From Anaerolineales bacterium UBA6668 (lineage in GTDB: Bacteria; Chloroflexota; Anaerolineae; Anaerolineales; UBA6668), in the NCBI GenBank assembly GCA_002455215.1, contig DKKK01000201.1:1-8203 (forward strand): 8,203 bases of DNA. The letters run 5' to 3'. The position numbers and the translations under genes were made by a program. Under the pieces are notes generated by a model. The model was not told where the DNA came from. It saw nothing but the letters and a program-made list of their open reading frames with translations, and did no database searches. Below, one piece after another: positions 1 through 6,063 of the stretch. The stretch's first letter is position 1. Every line of letters starts with the position of its first letter.

Positions 1-1
1 C

Positions 2-58
2 GAAAAACTGAACCGCACCCGCTGTGAATTTGGACTGCCTGCCCTACTCGTCCAATGA
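2..58 (+). CDS. Possible C-terminal end of an upstream gene cut by the window edge
   Basis: One plus-strand frame stays open from base 2 through 18 sense codons and ends at a TGA at 56-58. The tail reads as a plausible protein C-terminus containing CEFGLPALLVQ, and intergenic-looking AT-rich sequence follows it. The fragment is too short to assign to a family, and a random open stretch of this length is quite possible. If real, the gene is codirectional with the LysE exporter and ends about 120 bp before it. Confidence 0.28.
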   Translation, partial: EKLNRTRCEFGLPALLVQ

Positions 59-85
59 GATTATCTCCGCTTTTTTTAGGGGCAA

Positions 86-114
86 TTGCGCCTTTTGCGG
101 AAATTTGCTATATT
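86..114 (+). promoter_or_regulatory. Candidate sigma-70 promoter for the LysE-family gene
   Basis: TATATT at 109-114 is preceded by TGC at 106-108, which makes an extended -10 box. TTGCGC at 86-91 lies 17 bp upstream as a partial -35 match. The predicted start of transcription is near 121, about 57 nt before the ATG at 178. The extended -10 is the strong part and the -35 is weak. Confidence 0.5.
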
Positions 115-130
115 CGACAAAGTTTACTCA

Positions 131-146
131 TTTGGCACGTGCCAAA
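131..146. promoter_or_regulatory. Perfect 16-bp palindrome, candidate operator
   Basis: TTTGGCACGTGCCAAA is a perfect inverted repeat with no spacer. It sits just downstream of the predicted transcription start (near 121) and about 30 bp before the exporter ATG, which is a typical place for a dimeric repressor to block transcription. I cannot name the regulator: no regulator gene is visible in the window, and the half-site TTTGGCAC is not diagnostic of a single family. Confidence 0.45.
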
Positions 147-177
147 CAGAATCCAATTTTGACGAGCAATCTATTTT

Positions 178-792
178 ATGAACTTTTTGCCCACACTTTT
201 GCAAGCGTGCAGTTTTGGCTTGGCGGCAGGTAGCTCGCCGGGTCCGTTACAAACTTTCTTATTGAGCGAATCTTTGCGGGGTGGCTGGCGGCGCGGGGCA
301 ATGGTGGCGCTGGCTCCACTGGTGAGCGATACGCCCATCATCATCTTGTGTATCGTCTTGTTGAACCACTTATCCATAACTGCATTGCGGGTGGTACAAG
401 GGCTGGGTGGGTTTTATGTGTTGTGGCTGGCATGGCAAGCGCTCAGGCGTTGGCAAAGCGGCACGGCACAGGGTGAAGCGAAGCAGGCGGGTTTTTCGAG
501 CCTATGGCAGGCGGCATGGATTAACCTACTAAATCCGAATCCCTACCTATTTTGGCTTGGACAAGCTCCCACTTTTGTATTGGCTTGGCAAACTTCCCCA
601 CTCTATGCAGGGGTGTACTTGCTCGGCTTTTATGGAGTGTTTTTGGGGATGCTGGTTGGCTTGGCTGTGTTGTCGGCGCAAGGTCAGCGGTTGGGGGATG
701 GCTTTGTGCGGGGTATGTTGCTAGTCAGTGGGCTGGTTTTGCTTGGGCTGGGTTGTCGCTTATTGTTTCTCGCGTTTTGGGGTGGGGGATAA
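178..792 (+). CDS. LysE/RhtB-family amino-acid exporter-like membrane protein
   Basis: The product is a 204-residue integral membrane protein of the LysE/RhtB superfamily, whose members export amino acids or related small metabolites through the cytoplasmic membrane. The length matches the family (about 200-210). The family's N-terminal signature is visible as AGSSPGPLQTF at 17-27, followed by a conserved SLRGGWRRG loop at 32-40. The central NLLNPNPYLFW at 117-127 corresponds to the usual loop with conserved Asn-Pro. Hydrophobic segments lie at about 5-20, 40-62, 68-90, 112-136, 141-166 and 177-200, giving the usual six helices. The ATG at 178 fits the family N-terminus, but no clear ribosome-binding site precedes it. 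The gene has its own candidate promoter (86-114) and palindromic operator (131-146). Its last 33 bp overlap the convergent end of rsmG. The substrate cannot be read from sequence. Confidence 0.88.
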   Translation: MNFLPTLLQACSFGLAAGSSPGPLQTFLLSESLRGGWRRGAMVALAPLVSDTPIIILCIVLLNHLSITALRVVQGLGGFYVLWLAWQALRRWQSGTAQGEAKQAGFSSLWQAAWINLLNPNPYLFWLGQAPTFVLAWQTSPLYAGVYLLGFYGVFLGMLVGLAVLSAQGQRLGDGFVRGMLLVSGLVLLGLGCRLLFLAFWGGG

Positions 793-1536
793 AGGCACGC
801 CGAGCGGCTTTCTCTCCGCAACGCCGGCTTTGCGCGGATATTCGCGGGGTGTCGAGCGGGTTTTGGGGATATCTACCAGATAGCGCGTTTCTGAGATGCC
901 GGGCACTTGCACGGGGCGACACGTTCCGCCACTTGCTCCCAGCAATTTCAGTGCAGGCTGGCTATCTGCCAATTCCTGCATGGCAGTCTCGCCCTTCATT
1001 GCCAGTATCCGCCCACCCATTTTTGCCAACGGCAGGAGATATTCTAGCAAGATGGGCAAACGGGCGACTGCGCGGGCGGTTACCCAATCGTAGGCTTGGC
1101 GGTGGGTGCGGTCTTGCCCCAAATCTTCGGCGCGGGCGTGTACCACTCGTACCTGCGTCAGCCCCAATTCGTCACACATCGCCTGCAGAAAGCGGCATTT
1201 CTTTCCAACCGCATCGTTTAGCGTGACCTGCCAATGTGGGCAGATAATTGCCAATGCCAAGCCGGGCAATCCGGCGCCGCTTCCCACATCTATGACGTGC
1301 AAAGGCGCTTGCCAATTGGGCTGTGCTTGCAAGGCGCTAAAAGCATCCAGAAAATGTTTGCTATAAATGCCGGGCAGGTCGCGGATGGCAGTCAGGTTGG
1401 TGTGGGCATTCCACTCCAGTAAACGCTCTGCATAAAGCGCAAAGGCTTGCACTTGTACGGTGCTTAATGGGAAACCGAGCACGGCTTCGGCAAGGGTGGG
1501 AAACTGGGCAAGGGGGTCAATGGCGAGATGTGTCAC
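760..1536 (-). CDS. rsmG: 16S rRNA (guanine-N7)-methyltransferase RsmG (GidB)
   Basis: RsmG is a cytoplasmic S-adenosylmethionine-dependent enzyme that methylates N7 of G527 (E. coli numbering) in 16S rRNA; its loss commonly gives low-level streptomycin resistance. The 258-residue product shows the family motifs in order: WNAHTNLTAI at 42-51, IYSKHFLDA at 57-65, the SAM-binding loop DVGSGAGLPGLALAI at 83-97, HARAEDLG at 133-140, VTARAVARL at 152-160, MKGE at 180-183, and the C-terminal signature YPRKAG at 233-238. About 20 further residues extend past that signature. The start is GTG at 1534-1536, which overlaps the TGA stop of pth in a 4-nt GTGA. Translation is therefore probably coupled to pth. 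The 3' end overlaps the LysE-family gene tail to tail. It is the last gene of the minus-strand cluster. Confidence 0.96.
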   Translation of the reverse strand: MTHLAIDPLAQFPTLAEAVLGFPLSTVQVQAFALYAERLLEWNAHTNLTAIRDLPGIYSKHFLDAFSALQAQPNWQAPLHVIDVGSGAGLPGLALAIICPHWQVTLNDAVGKKCRFLQAMCDELGLTQVRVVHARAEDLGQDRTHRQAYDWVTARAVARLPILLEYLLPLAKMGGRILAMKGETAMQELADSQPALKLLGASGGTCRPVQVPGISETRYLVDIPKTRSTPREYPRKAGVAERKPLGVPLSPTPKREKQ

Positions 1537-2105
1537 TTTTTGCCGTTAAATTTTTGCATGGTGGCATCTACGCCGTTTTGTACAAAATATTCGATTGCAT
1601 CCGTCACTTCGCGCAAAACCACATCCATGATTTCCTGCTGTTCTTTGGAAAATGGGTGGAGCACATAATCGGCGGGGTCGCGCCCGCTGGATGGGCGGTC
1701 TATGCCCACCCGTAGCCGCGGAATCTCTTGTGTGCCGAGTTGCTCGCAGATGTGGCGCAGTCCTTTTTGCCCGCCGGAACTACCACTCGCTCGCACGCGC
1801 AAACTGCCAACGGGTAGGTCCAAATCATCTCCCACCACCAGCACTTGCGAGAGCGGTACATTGTAGAAGGAAACAAGCGGGCGCACGGCATTGCCACTTA
1901 AGTTCATGTAGGTTTGCGGCTTAACCATGATGACTTTTTCTAATCCCAGGCGGAACTCCGCCAAGAGCGCGGGTCCCTGCTTGCGTAGAAAAAGCACTTT
2001 GTTGCGTTCTGCCAGCACATCCAGCGCCATCCAACCGACATTGTGGCGGGTATTGCGGTACTCCCGTCCGGGATTTCCCAGACCGACAATCAAAAAAGGT
2101 GACAT
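1533..2105 (-). CDS. pth: Peptidyl-tRNA hydrolase
   Basis: Pth releases tRNA from peptidyl-tRNAs that drop off the ribosome, by hydrolysing the ester bond between peptide and tRNA in the cytoplasm. The 190-residue product has normal family length. The first signature is GLGNPGREYRNTRHNVGW at 8-25, containing Asn11 and catalytic His21. PQTYMNLSG at 63-71 includes Asn68. VGDDLDLPVG at 91-100 includes the catalytic-site Asp93. GGQKGLRHI at 111-119 has Lys114 where E. coli has Asn; I regard this as a familiar variant rather than a defect. The ATG at 2105 lies 3 bp after the stop of the upstream membrane-protein gene, with no obvious Shine-Dalgarno site, so translation probably depends on the preceding gene. 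The stop overlaps the rsmG start. Nothing looks damaged. Confidence 0.97.
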   Translation of the reverse strand: MSPFLIVGLGNPGREYRNTRHNVGWMALDVLAERNKVLFLRKQGPALLAEFRLGLEKVIMVKPQTYMNLSGNAVRPLVSFYNVPLSQVLVVGDDLDLPVGSLRVRASGSSGGQKGLRHICEQLGTQEIPRLRVGIDRPSSGRDPADYVLHPFSKEQQEIMDVVLREVTDAIEYFVQNGVDATMQKFNGKK

Positions 2106-2108
2106 GGG

Positions 2109-2819
2109 TTAAATCGTTGGGCGGATTTGCCTGCCCCACACGCGGCGCGAGAAAAACGCCACCATGAGCAGTAACAAACCTGCTTGCATCAGCATCCAGC
2201 CCCAACCAATGGCAGGCATTTTGCCGTACAGTTGGGCGGTGGGCGGTAAGACTTGCATCATCAGCCAGCCATTCCAGCCTAAAGTGAACAACGTAAGTGC
2301 TAGCAAAAGCCAACTGACAAAGCGCTGGGGTAGGCTGGTGATGTAGGGCATGGCAAGCACGCCAATCAAGGTGCAAAGGGCTAGGATGATATTTTGTGGG
2401 GCGGTGGGGTCGGCTTGCCAGTCTATCAGGTGCGGATAGCCCGGCAAAAGCGCTAGACAGCCCGCTAACGCCACCAAGAGCGCCAGTCTTCTGCCCCACA
2501 ATGCCCCAGCCTTGCCACGCCACAATAAATGGATGCCCACTTCCAATGCCCAAGCGGCAGTGAGTAATATGGCAATGCTGAATGGCAAACGAAAGTGAAT
2601 CTTTTGGAATGGCAGTTGGCTGAGTTGCACACCCGGCAGTAAACGCACCCACTCTGCCAGCATATAGCCACTCATGGTGAGTGCGGCAGATGGGTGTTGA
2701 ATCCACGGGCGGAAGTAGCCTACCCAGAGTAGCCACAACCCAGCCGGAAACAGGTAGCGTTCAATGCTCAGCGGTTCAGCCGCGTGGGTAGGAGTGTTTT
2801 TGCGCTTTTTGCCGCTCAT
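2109..2819 (-). CDS. Unrecognised six-helix membrane protein
   Basis: I do not recognise this 236-residue protein. It starts with a basic, hydrophilic N-terminus (SGKKRKN at 2-8). Hydrophobic stretches follow at about 22-36, 78-100, 109-128, 142-160, 166-186 and 203-223, suggesting five or six transmembrane helices. It ends in a basic tail (SRRVWGRQIR at 224-233), which favours a cytoplasmic C-terminus. An extracytoplasmic loop of about 40 residues between the first two helices contains FRPWI (36-40) and a GYMLAEWVRLLPG segment (51-63). Tryptophan is frequent. No catalytic motif or cofactor site is apparent. It lies 21 bp downstream of the YchF-type gene and 3 bp upstream of pth, so it is almost certainly cotranscribed. 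That position suggests nothing more precise than coexpression with translation genes. Confidence 0.8.
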   Translation of the reverse strand: MSGKKRKNTPTHAAEPLSIERYLFPAGLWLLWVGYFRPWIQHPSAALTMSGYMLAEWVRLLPGVQLSQLPFQKIHFRLPFSIAILLTAAWALEVGIHLLWRGKAGALWGRRLALLVALAGCLALLPGYPHLIDWQADPTAPQNIILALCTLIGVLAMPYITSLPQRFVSWLLLALTLFTLGWNGWLMMQVLPPTAQLYGKMPAIGWGWMLMQAGLLLLMVAFFSRRVWGRQIRPTI

Positions 2820-2840
2820 GGGCAGAAAATGTTAGGGTGG

Positions 2841-3938
2841 TTACTTTTTGCTAGGTGGACTAAAGCGGATATTGAGAATGTCGCCATCTTGCACAATGTA
2901 GTCCTTGCCTTGCAGACTCCACTTGCCAGCCGAGCGCACGCCCGCTTCATCTTTGTATGTGACCAAATCGTGATAGTTCATCACTTCAGCGCGGATAAAG
3001 CCCGCTTGTAAATCGGTGTGGATGCGCCCTGCCGCTTCGGGAGCGGTAGCGCCGCGCCGCACAGTCCATGCTCGCACTTCATCGGGTCCGACGGTGAAGA
3101 AGGATTGTAGCCCAAGCACGCGGTAAGAGATTTGAATCATGCGGCTTAAACTAGGTTCGCTCAAGCCATACTCAGCAAGGAATAAGGCTTGGTCTTCGCC
3201 ACTAATTTGCGCGATTTCCATTTCAATCTTGCCTTGCAGTGCAACCACGCTTTCGGGGGCGTGATTACTCCACTTGCCCTGCAAAATCTCTTCGGGGGTG
3301 GCGGGGGTGTCGCCAGTGTTGAGTACAATGAGCAGGGGCTTGAGTGAGAGCAAGCCGAAGCCGCCAATGCCACGTTTCTCTTCGTCGCTCAGGTCTAACG
3401 TGCGTAGTGGGAAACCATCATTTAGGTGGGTCTGCATCCGTTCAAATAGGACAATCTCGCGGGAAATTTCGCCTTTGTCGCGTCCGCCACCTTTTTTAAG
3501 TTCGATTTGTAATTTTTCTAGGCGTTTTTCAATCGCGGCTAAGTCATTGAGCAGAAATTCGTCATCAATGGTGGCGATGTCGCGGGAGGGGTTGACCGAT
3601 TGCAAAGGGTGGGGCACTTGGCTATTGGCAAAGGCACGCACCACATGCACCAAGCCTTCCATCTGTGCCAGCGCATTTAGCAAAGCGCCGGAGATGGCGG
3701 TTTTGTCCCCCTGCATCCCGGCGATATCGGCAAAATTGATTTGGGCATGGGTGATTTTTTTGGGGTTGTAGTGCCCAACCAGCCAGTCTACCCGTGCATC
3801 GGGGACGTTGACCGTTGCTTGGTTGATTTCAAAGCGTCCACCGCTGGTCATTTGTCCGACTGGGGTATCGCCGCCGGTGAGTGCGTTGAAGATGGTGGTT
3901 TTGCCTGCTTGCGGCAAGCCGATGATTCCGAGTTTCAT
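2841..3938 (-). CDS. ychF: YchF/OLA1-type P-loop NTPase with C-terminal TGS-like domain
   Basis: The 365-residue product belongs to the Obg-related YchF/OLA1 family. These ribosome-associated P-loop NTPases often prefer ATP over GTP and are linked to translation and stress control. The Walker A loop is GLPQAGKTT at 7-15 and the G3 motif is DIAG at 71-74. A helical, charged insert (about 125-185) precedes the second half of the G domain. The G4 position reads LNTGD at 206-210, not NKxD, as expected in a family with altered base specificity. The C-terminal TGS-like (DUF933) domain runs from about 278 (QSFFTVGPDEVRAWT) to the end, including GRIHTDLQAGFIRAEV at 304-319 and the closing DGDILNIRF at 351-359. 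The start MKLGIIGLP is canonical. The short spacing at both ends (46 bp upstream, 21 bp downstream) supports operon membership. The gene symbol names the family, since the sequence diverges from classical YchF. Confidence 0.88.
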   Translation of the reverse strand: MKLGIIGLPQAGKTTIFNALTGGDTPVGQMTSGGRFEINQATVNVPDARVDWLVGHYNPKKITHAQINFADIAGMQGDKTAISGALLNALAQMEGLVHVVRAFANSQVPHPLQSVNPSRDIATIDDEFLLNDLAAIEKRLEKLQIELKKGGGRDKGEISREIVLFERMQTHLNDGFPLRTLDLSDEEKRGIGGFGLLSLKPLLIVLNTGDTPATPEEILQGKWSNHAPESVVALQGKIEMEIAQISGEDQALFLAEYGLSEPSLSRMIQISYRVLGLQSFFTVGPDEVRAWTVRRGATAPEAAGRIHTDLQAGFIRAEVMNYHDLVTYKDEAGVRSAGKWSLQGKDYIVQDGDILNIRFSPPSKK

Positions 3939-3984
3939 AATCTAAGAAGTGAGTGGGTGTGTGGGTACGCGAACTATATTCGAG

Positions 3985-4446
3985 TTATTTTTTGACTTTG
4001 TAGCTTTCGCCCATTGCATGAACATTGAGATAATTCAGCCAGCCGCGTACCGTCAACTCGCCGTATTGGTTATGGGGTACTTTGCTGAATTTTTTCTTGG
4101 ATTGTTCCAGTTCATGGGCGATTTCTAAGGTTTTGTGGCGGGTTTCGGCAAATAGCTGTGCCAATTCGGCAACTGGGACTTCACGGGCAGGGCGGTAGCT
4201 GTCATATTCATCGAGTAGCAAACTCTCCCCTAGCAGGACAGCCAAGCGTCTTTGTCCCCAGCGTTCAATGCCAATGATATGCGATAAGACACGGCGATTG
4301 TAGTCATTTTCAGGCAGTTGGGCAAAGCGCGAATGCAGTTGTTCGCCGTTTTTTTGCAAACGCTCCATTAATTCGCCCACCGTTTTGCGGCTAATGGGGC
4401 GTTCAAAGATGAGTTGGGCGGCGAAGCGGTAGAGAAAATTTGTCAT
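3985..4446 (-). CDS. DinB-like four-helix protein
   Basis: This 153-residue soluble protein looks like a member of the DinB/YfiT-like superfamily of four-helix bundles, many of which bind a divalent metal through three histidines; functions vary and are mostly unknown. The supporting pattern is ERLQKNGEQL in helix 1, LSHIIGIERWGQRRL (54-68, with His56) in helix 2, a helix at about 92-117 (VAELAQLFAETRHKTLEIAHEL), then WLNYLNVHAMGES (136-148, with His143) in the last helix. His56 and His143 are candidate ligands. The usual second histidine four residues after the last-helix one is replaced by Glu147, so metal binding may be altered or lost. The gene begins 11 nt after the thrC stop and ends 46 bp before ychF, so it should be cotranscribed with thrC. 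The assignment is by pattern, not by a catalytic signature. Confidence 0.65.
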   Translation of the reverse strand: MTNFLYRFAAQLIFERPISRKTVGELMERLQKNGEQLHSRFAQLPENDYNRRVLSHIIGIERWGQRRLAVLLGESLLLDEYDSYRPAREVPVAELAQLFAETRHKTLEIAHELEQSKKKFSKVPHNQYGELTVRGWLNYLNVHAMGESYKVKK

Positions 4447-4457
4447 GGTATTTGAAG

Positions 4458-5804
4458 TTAGCCACTTAGCCGAGCTTGCAATGCGGCTTTAACCTTGTCC
4501 ACATCAGGCGGGAGTACCACCAGTGGGTTGGCGTACGCGCTTTCCACTTCGGGGAGTGTACCTTCGTGGTAGCCAGTCTTAAAGCTGGTGAATTTTAGAC
4601 CGTGAGCGGTGCTGATGACCACCACACGTTCATGGGAGCGGATTTCGCCGCGTTGCACCAATTTAAAGAGCGCCGCCAAAGCCACGCCGGTGTGTGGGCA
4701 ATTATACAAACCGGTACGGTCTGCCAGCGCGGCGGCATTGGCGAGTTCGTGTTCATTGGCTTGCTCCACTAGCCCGTTGGTTTCACGCAAGGCTTCTACC
4801 GCTTTGGGGTAGCTGACTGGGTCGCCAATCTGAATGGCGCTGGCTTGGGTGCTTTGCGCGGAAATGCTCACTTTGCGGGCAAAATTAAGTTGTGCGCTTT
4901 GGTAGAGCGGGTTGGCTTTGCTGGCTTGAGCGGCAACGAGACGCGGCAGGCGGTCAATGATGCCCAGGTTTTTCAGCAGTTTTAGCCCTTTGTAGAGTGC
5001 GCTAATGTTGCCCAGATTGCCCACGGGGATGATGATCCAATCCGGTACTTGCCAATCAAACTGGCGCACAATTTCAATGCCGACCGTTTTCTGCCCTTCA
5101 ATGCGCAAACTGTTCATTGAGTTGGCAAGGTAGATGCTGTTGTCGCGGGTGACTTCTTTGACAATTTGCATACAACCATCAAAATCGGTTTCCAATGCGA
5201 GTACGTGTGCGCCGTTGGCTATCGGTTGAATCAGTTGGGCGCGGCTGACTTTATTGTAGGGCAAAAAGACAATGGCGGGAATACCGGCAGTGGCGGCGTA
5301 GGCGGCTAGGGCGGCGCTGGTGTCACCTGTGCTGGCACAGGCAACCGCTTGCACCGGGCTACCGTTTGCCATCATGTGTTTGACGGCGCTGACCAGTACG
5401 GTCATGCCCAAGTCCTTGAAACTTCCGGTATGGCTGTTGCCACACAGTTTTACCCACAGGTCTGGCACGCCAATTTGCTTGCCCAGGCGTTCCGCCCAGA
5501 ACAAGTTGCTATTGCCTTCAAAGGTGCTGACCACATTTTCGTCCGCCACGTCCGGCAATACCATTTCTTTCATAGACCACACCCCACTGCCATAGGGGTA
5601 GTGGTTGCGCCCGGCGCGTTTATCCAGCAAAGCTTTCCATTCTTCGGCGCTTTTTTGTTTGAGCGCTTCTTCATCGTGGGCAACTTCCAATAAGCCACCA
5701 CAATGTGGGCATTGATAAATTACATCAAAAACAGACCAGGTTTGAGTGGTACAGCCATTAAAACAGCGGAACCAAGCATGGTAATTGGTGTTTTGCACAG
5801 TCAT
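4458..5804 (-). CDS. thrC: Threonine synthase, zinc-ribbon-containing
   Basis: Threonine synthase is a cytoplasmic PLP enzyme that converts O-phosphohomoserine and water to threonine and phosphate, the last step of threonine synthesis. Starting at the ATG at 5802-5804 the product is 448 residues. An N-terminal zinc ribbon has Cys14, Cys18, Cys32 and Cys35. The PLP-binding lysine is Lys130 in NSHTGSFKD (124-132). [10 protein letters not shown] (156-165) and PVGNLGN (260-266) match fold-type II PLP and phosphate-binding loops, and STAHG lies at 398-402 near the C-terminus. The frame stays open upstream to 6023, but [14 protein letters not shown] is the natural family N-terminus. The extra 73 codons run through a structured element shared with another leader, so I reject the longer start. 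No Shine-Dalgarno site is evident. A promoter (6003-6011) and a leader of about 190 nt precede the gene, and a DinB-like gene follows after 11 nt. Confidence 0.95.
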   Translation of the reverse strand: MTVQNTNYHAWFRCFNGCTTQTWSVFDVIYQCPHCGGLLEVAHDEEALKQKSAEEWKALLDKRAGRNHYPYGSGVWSMKEMVLPDVADENVVSTFEGNSNLFWAERLGKQIGVPDLWVKLCGNSHTGSFKDLGMTVLVSAVKHMMANGSPVQAVACASTGDTSAALAAYAATAGIPAIVFLPYNKVSRAQLIQPIANGAHVLALETDFDGCMQIVKEVTRDNSIYLANSMNSLRIEGQKTVGIEIVRQFDWQVPDWIIIPVGNLGNISALYKGLKLLKNLGIIDRLPRLVAAQASKANPLYQSAQLNFARKVSISAQSTQASAIQIGDPVSYPKAVEALRETNGLVEQANEHELANAAALADRTGLYNCPHTGVALAALFKLVQRGEIRSHERVVVISTAHGLKFTSFKTGYHEGTLPEVESAYANPLVVLPPDVDKVKAALQARLSG

Positions 5805-5851
5805 AAGGGAATAAAAGGTTATTTGTAAAGATTTTTGGGTGGTGTTACCTT

Positions 5852-5938
5852 CGACCTGGGTTATCTTCGGGTACATATGCCGAAGATTGATTTGCGCTTT
5901 TTGGCTTAAGGGAAAAAGCGCAGTTTCCATCTGTGTCG
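5852..5938 (-). promoter_or_regulatory. Candidate structured leader element, copy 1 (thrC leader)
   Basis: This 87-nt stretch is about three quarters identical to 7078-7164, in the same orientation relative to its downstream gene. It can fold as a closing helix with two hairpins. Closing helix: 5852-5855 with 5935-5938, extended less well to 5859/5931. Hairpin A: a perfect 9-bp stem, 5913-5921 with 5894-5902, around a 10-nt loop that reads CCCTTAAGCC on the minus strand. Hairpin B: an 8-bp stem, 5880-5887 with 5863-5870, around a 9-nt loop. The element ends 47 nt before the thrC ATG. No U-tract follows hairpin B, so an intrinsic terminator is not apparent and any control would more likely act on translation or RNA stability. 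The alternative is a dispersed palindromic repeat inserted in both leaders. Confidence 0.6.
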
Positions 5939-6002
5939 AATATAGAACCTGTGGACATTTTTCTGCCCTAGCGAAAGTAACCAGCACATTTTTTGTGCGG
6001 CA

Positions 6003-6011
6003 AGTATAGCA
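6003..6011 (-). promoter_or_regulatory. Extended -10 promoter element for thrC
   Basis: On the minus strand TGC (6009-6011) followed by TATACT (6003-6008) is a near-consensus extended -10 element. No convincing -35 box is seen 17 bp upstream, which is common for extended -10 promoters. Transcription would start near 5996, giving a leader of about 190 nt that contains the structured element at 5852-5938. The inverted repeat at 6015-6047 abuts the promoter in the -35 region. Confidence 0.5.
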
Positions 6012-6012
6012 T

Positions 6013-6063
6013 ATATTCGGCACGCTTCAGATGACCGAATGCCGAATGATGCCTTTTTGCTTA
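6013..6063. repeat. Inverted repeat between pfkB and thrC; possible degenerate third copy of the leader element
   Basis: ATTCGGCA at 6015-6022 and TGCCGAAT at 6040-6047 form an 8-bp inverted repeat with a 17-nt spacer. On the plus strand, ATATTCGGCAC (6013-6023), TGCCGAAT (6040-6047) and CTTTTTGCTTA (6053-6063) recur in the same order as in the pfkB leader (7090-7100, 7104-7111 and 7125-7134), with different spacing. The last block runs into the pfkB stop codon. No T-tract follows the hairpin in the minus direction, so it is not a standard terminator for pfkB. It also covers the -35 region of the thrC promoter and could be an operator. Confidence 0.4.

Noticed and set aside
108..119. CTATATTCGACA shared between the exporter promoter and the thrC leader (minus strand, 5934-5945)
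   Set aside because: A 12-base match is expected by chance a few times in a window of this size, and the flanking bases do not agree.
24..233. 69-codon plus-strand open frame at the window start
   Set aside because: It runs through the candidate promoter and palindrome and overlaps the exporter start in another frame. Its composition looks noncoding.
5863..5902. Plus-strand hairpin followed by a T-run, as an intrinsic terminator
   Set aside because: The T-run is separated from hairpin B by several bases and is part of the hairpin A stem. No plus-strand gene lies upstream to be terminated.
5805..6023. 73-codon N-terminal extension of thrC
   Set aside because: The family normally begins near [11 protein letters not shown]. 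The extension has no resemblance to a known domain and coincides with the structured element and with the best promoter, which would lie inside the coding region only for the longer form.
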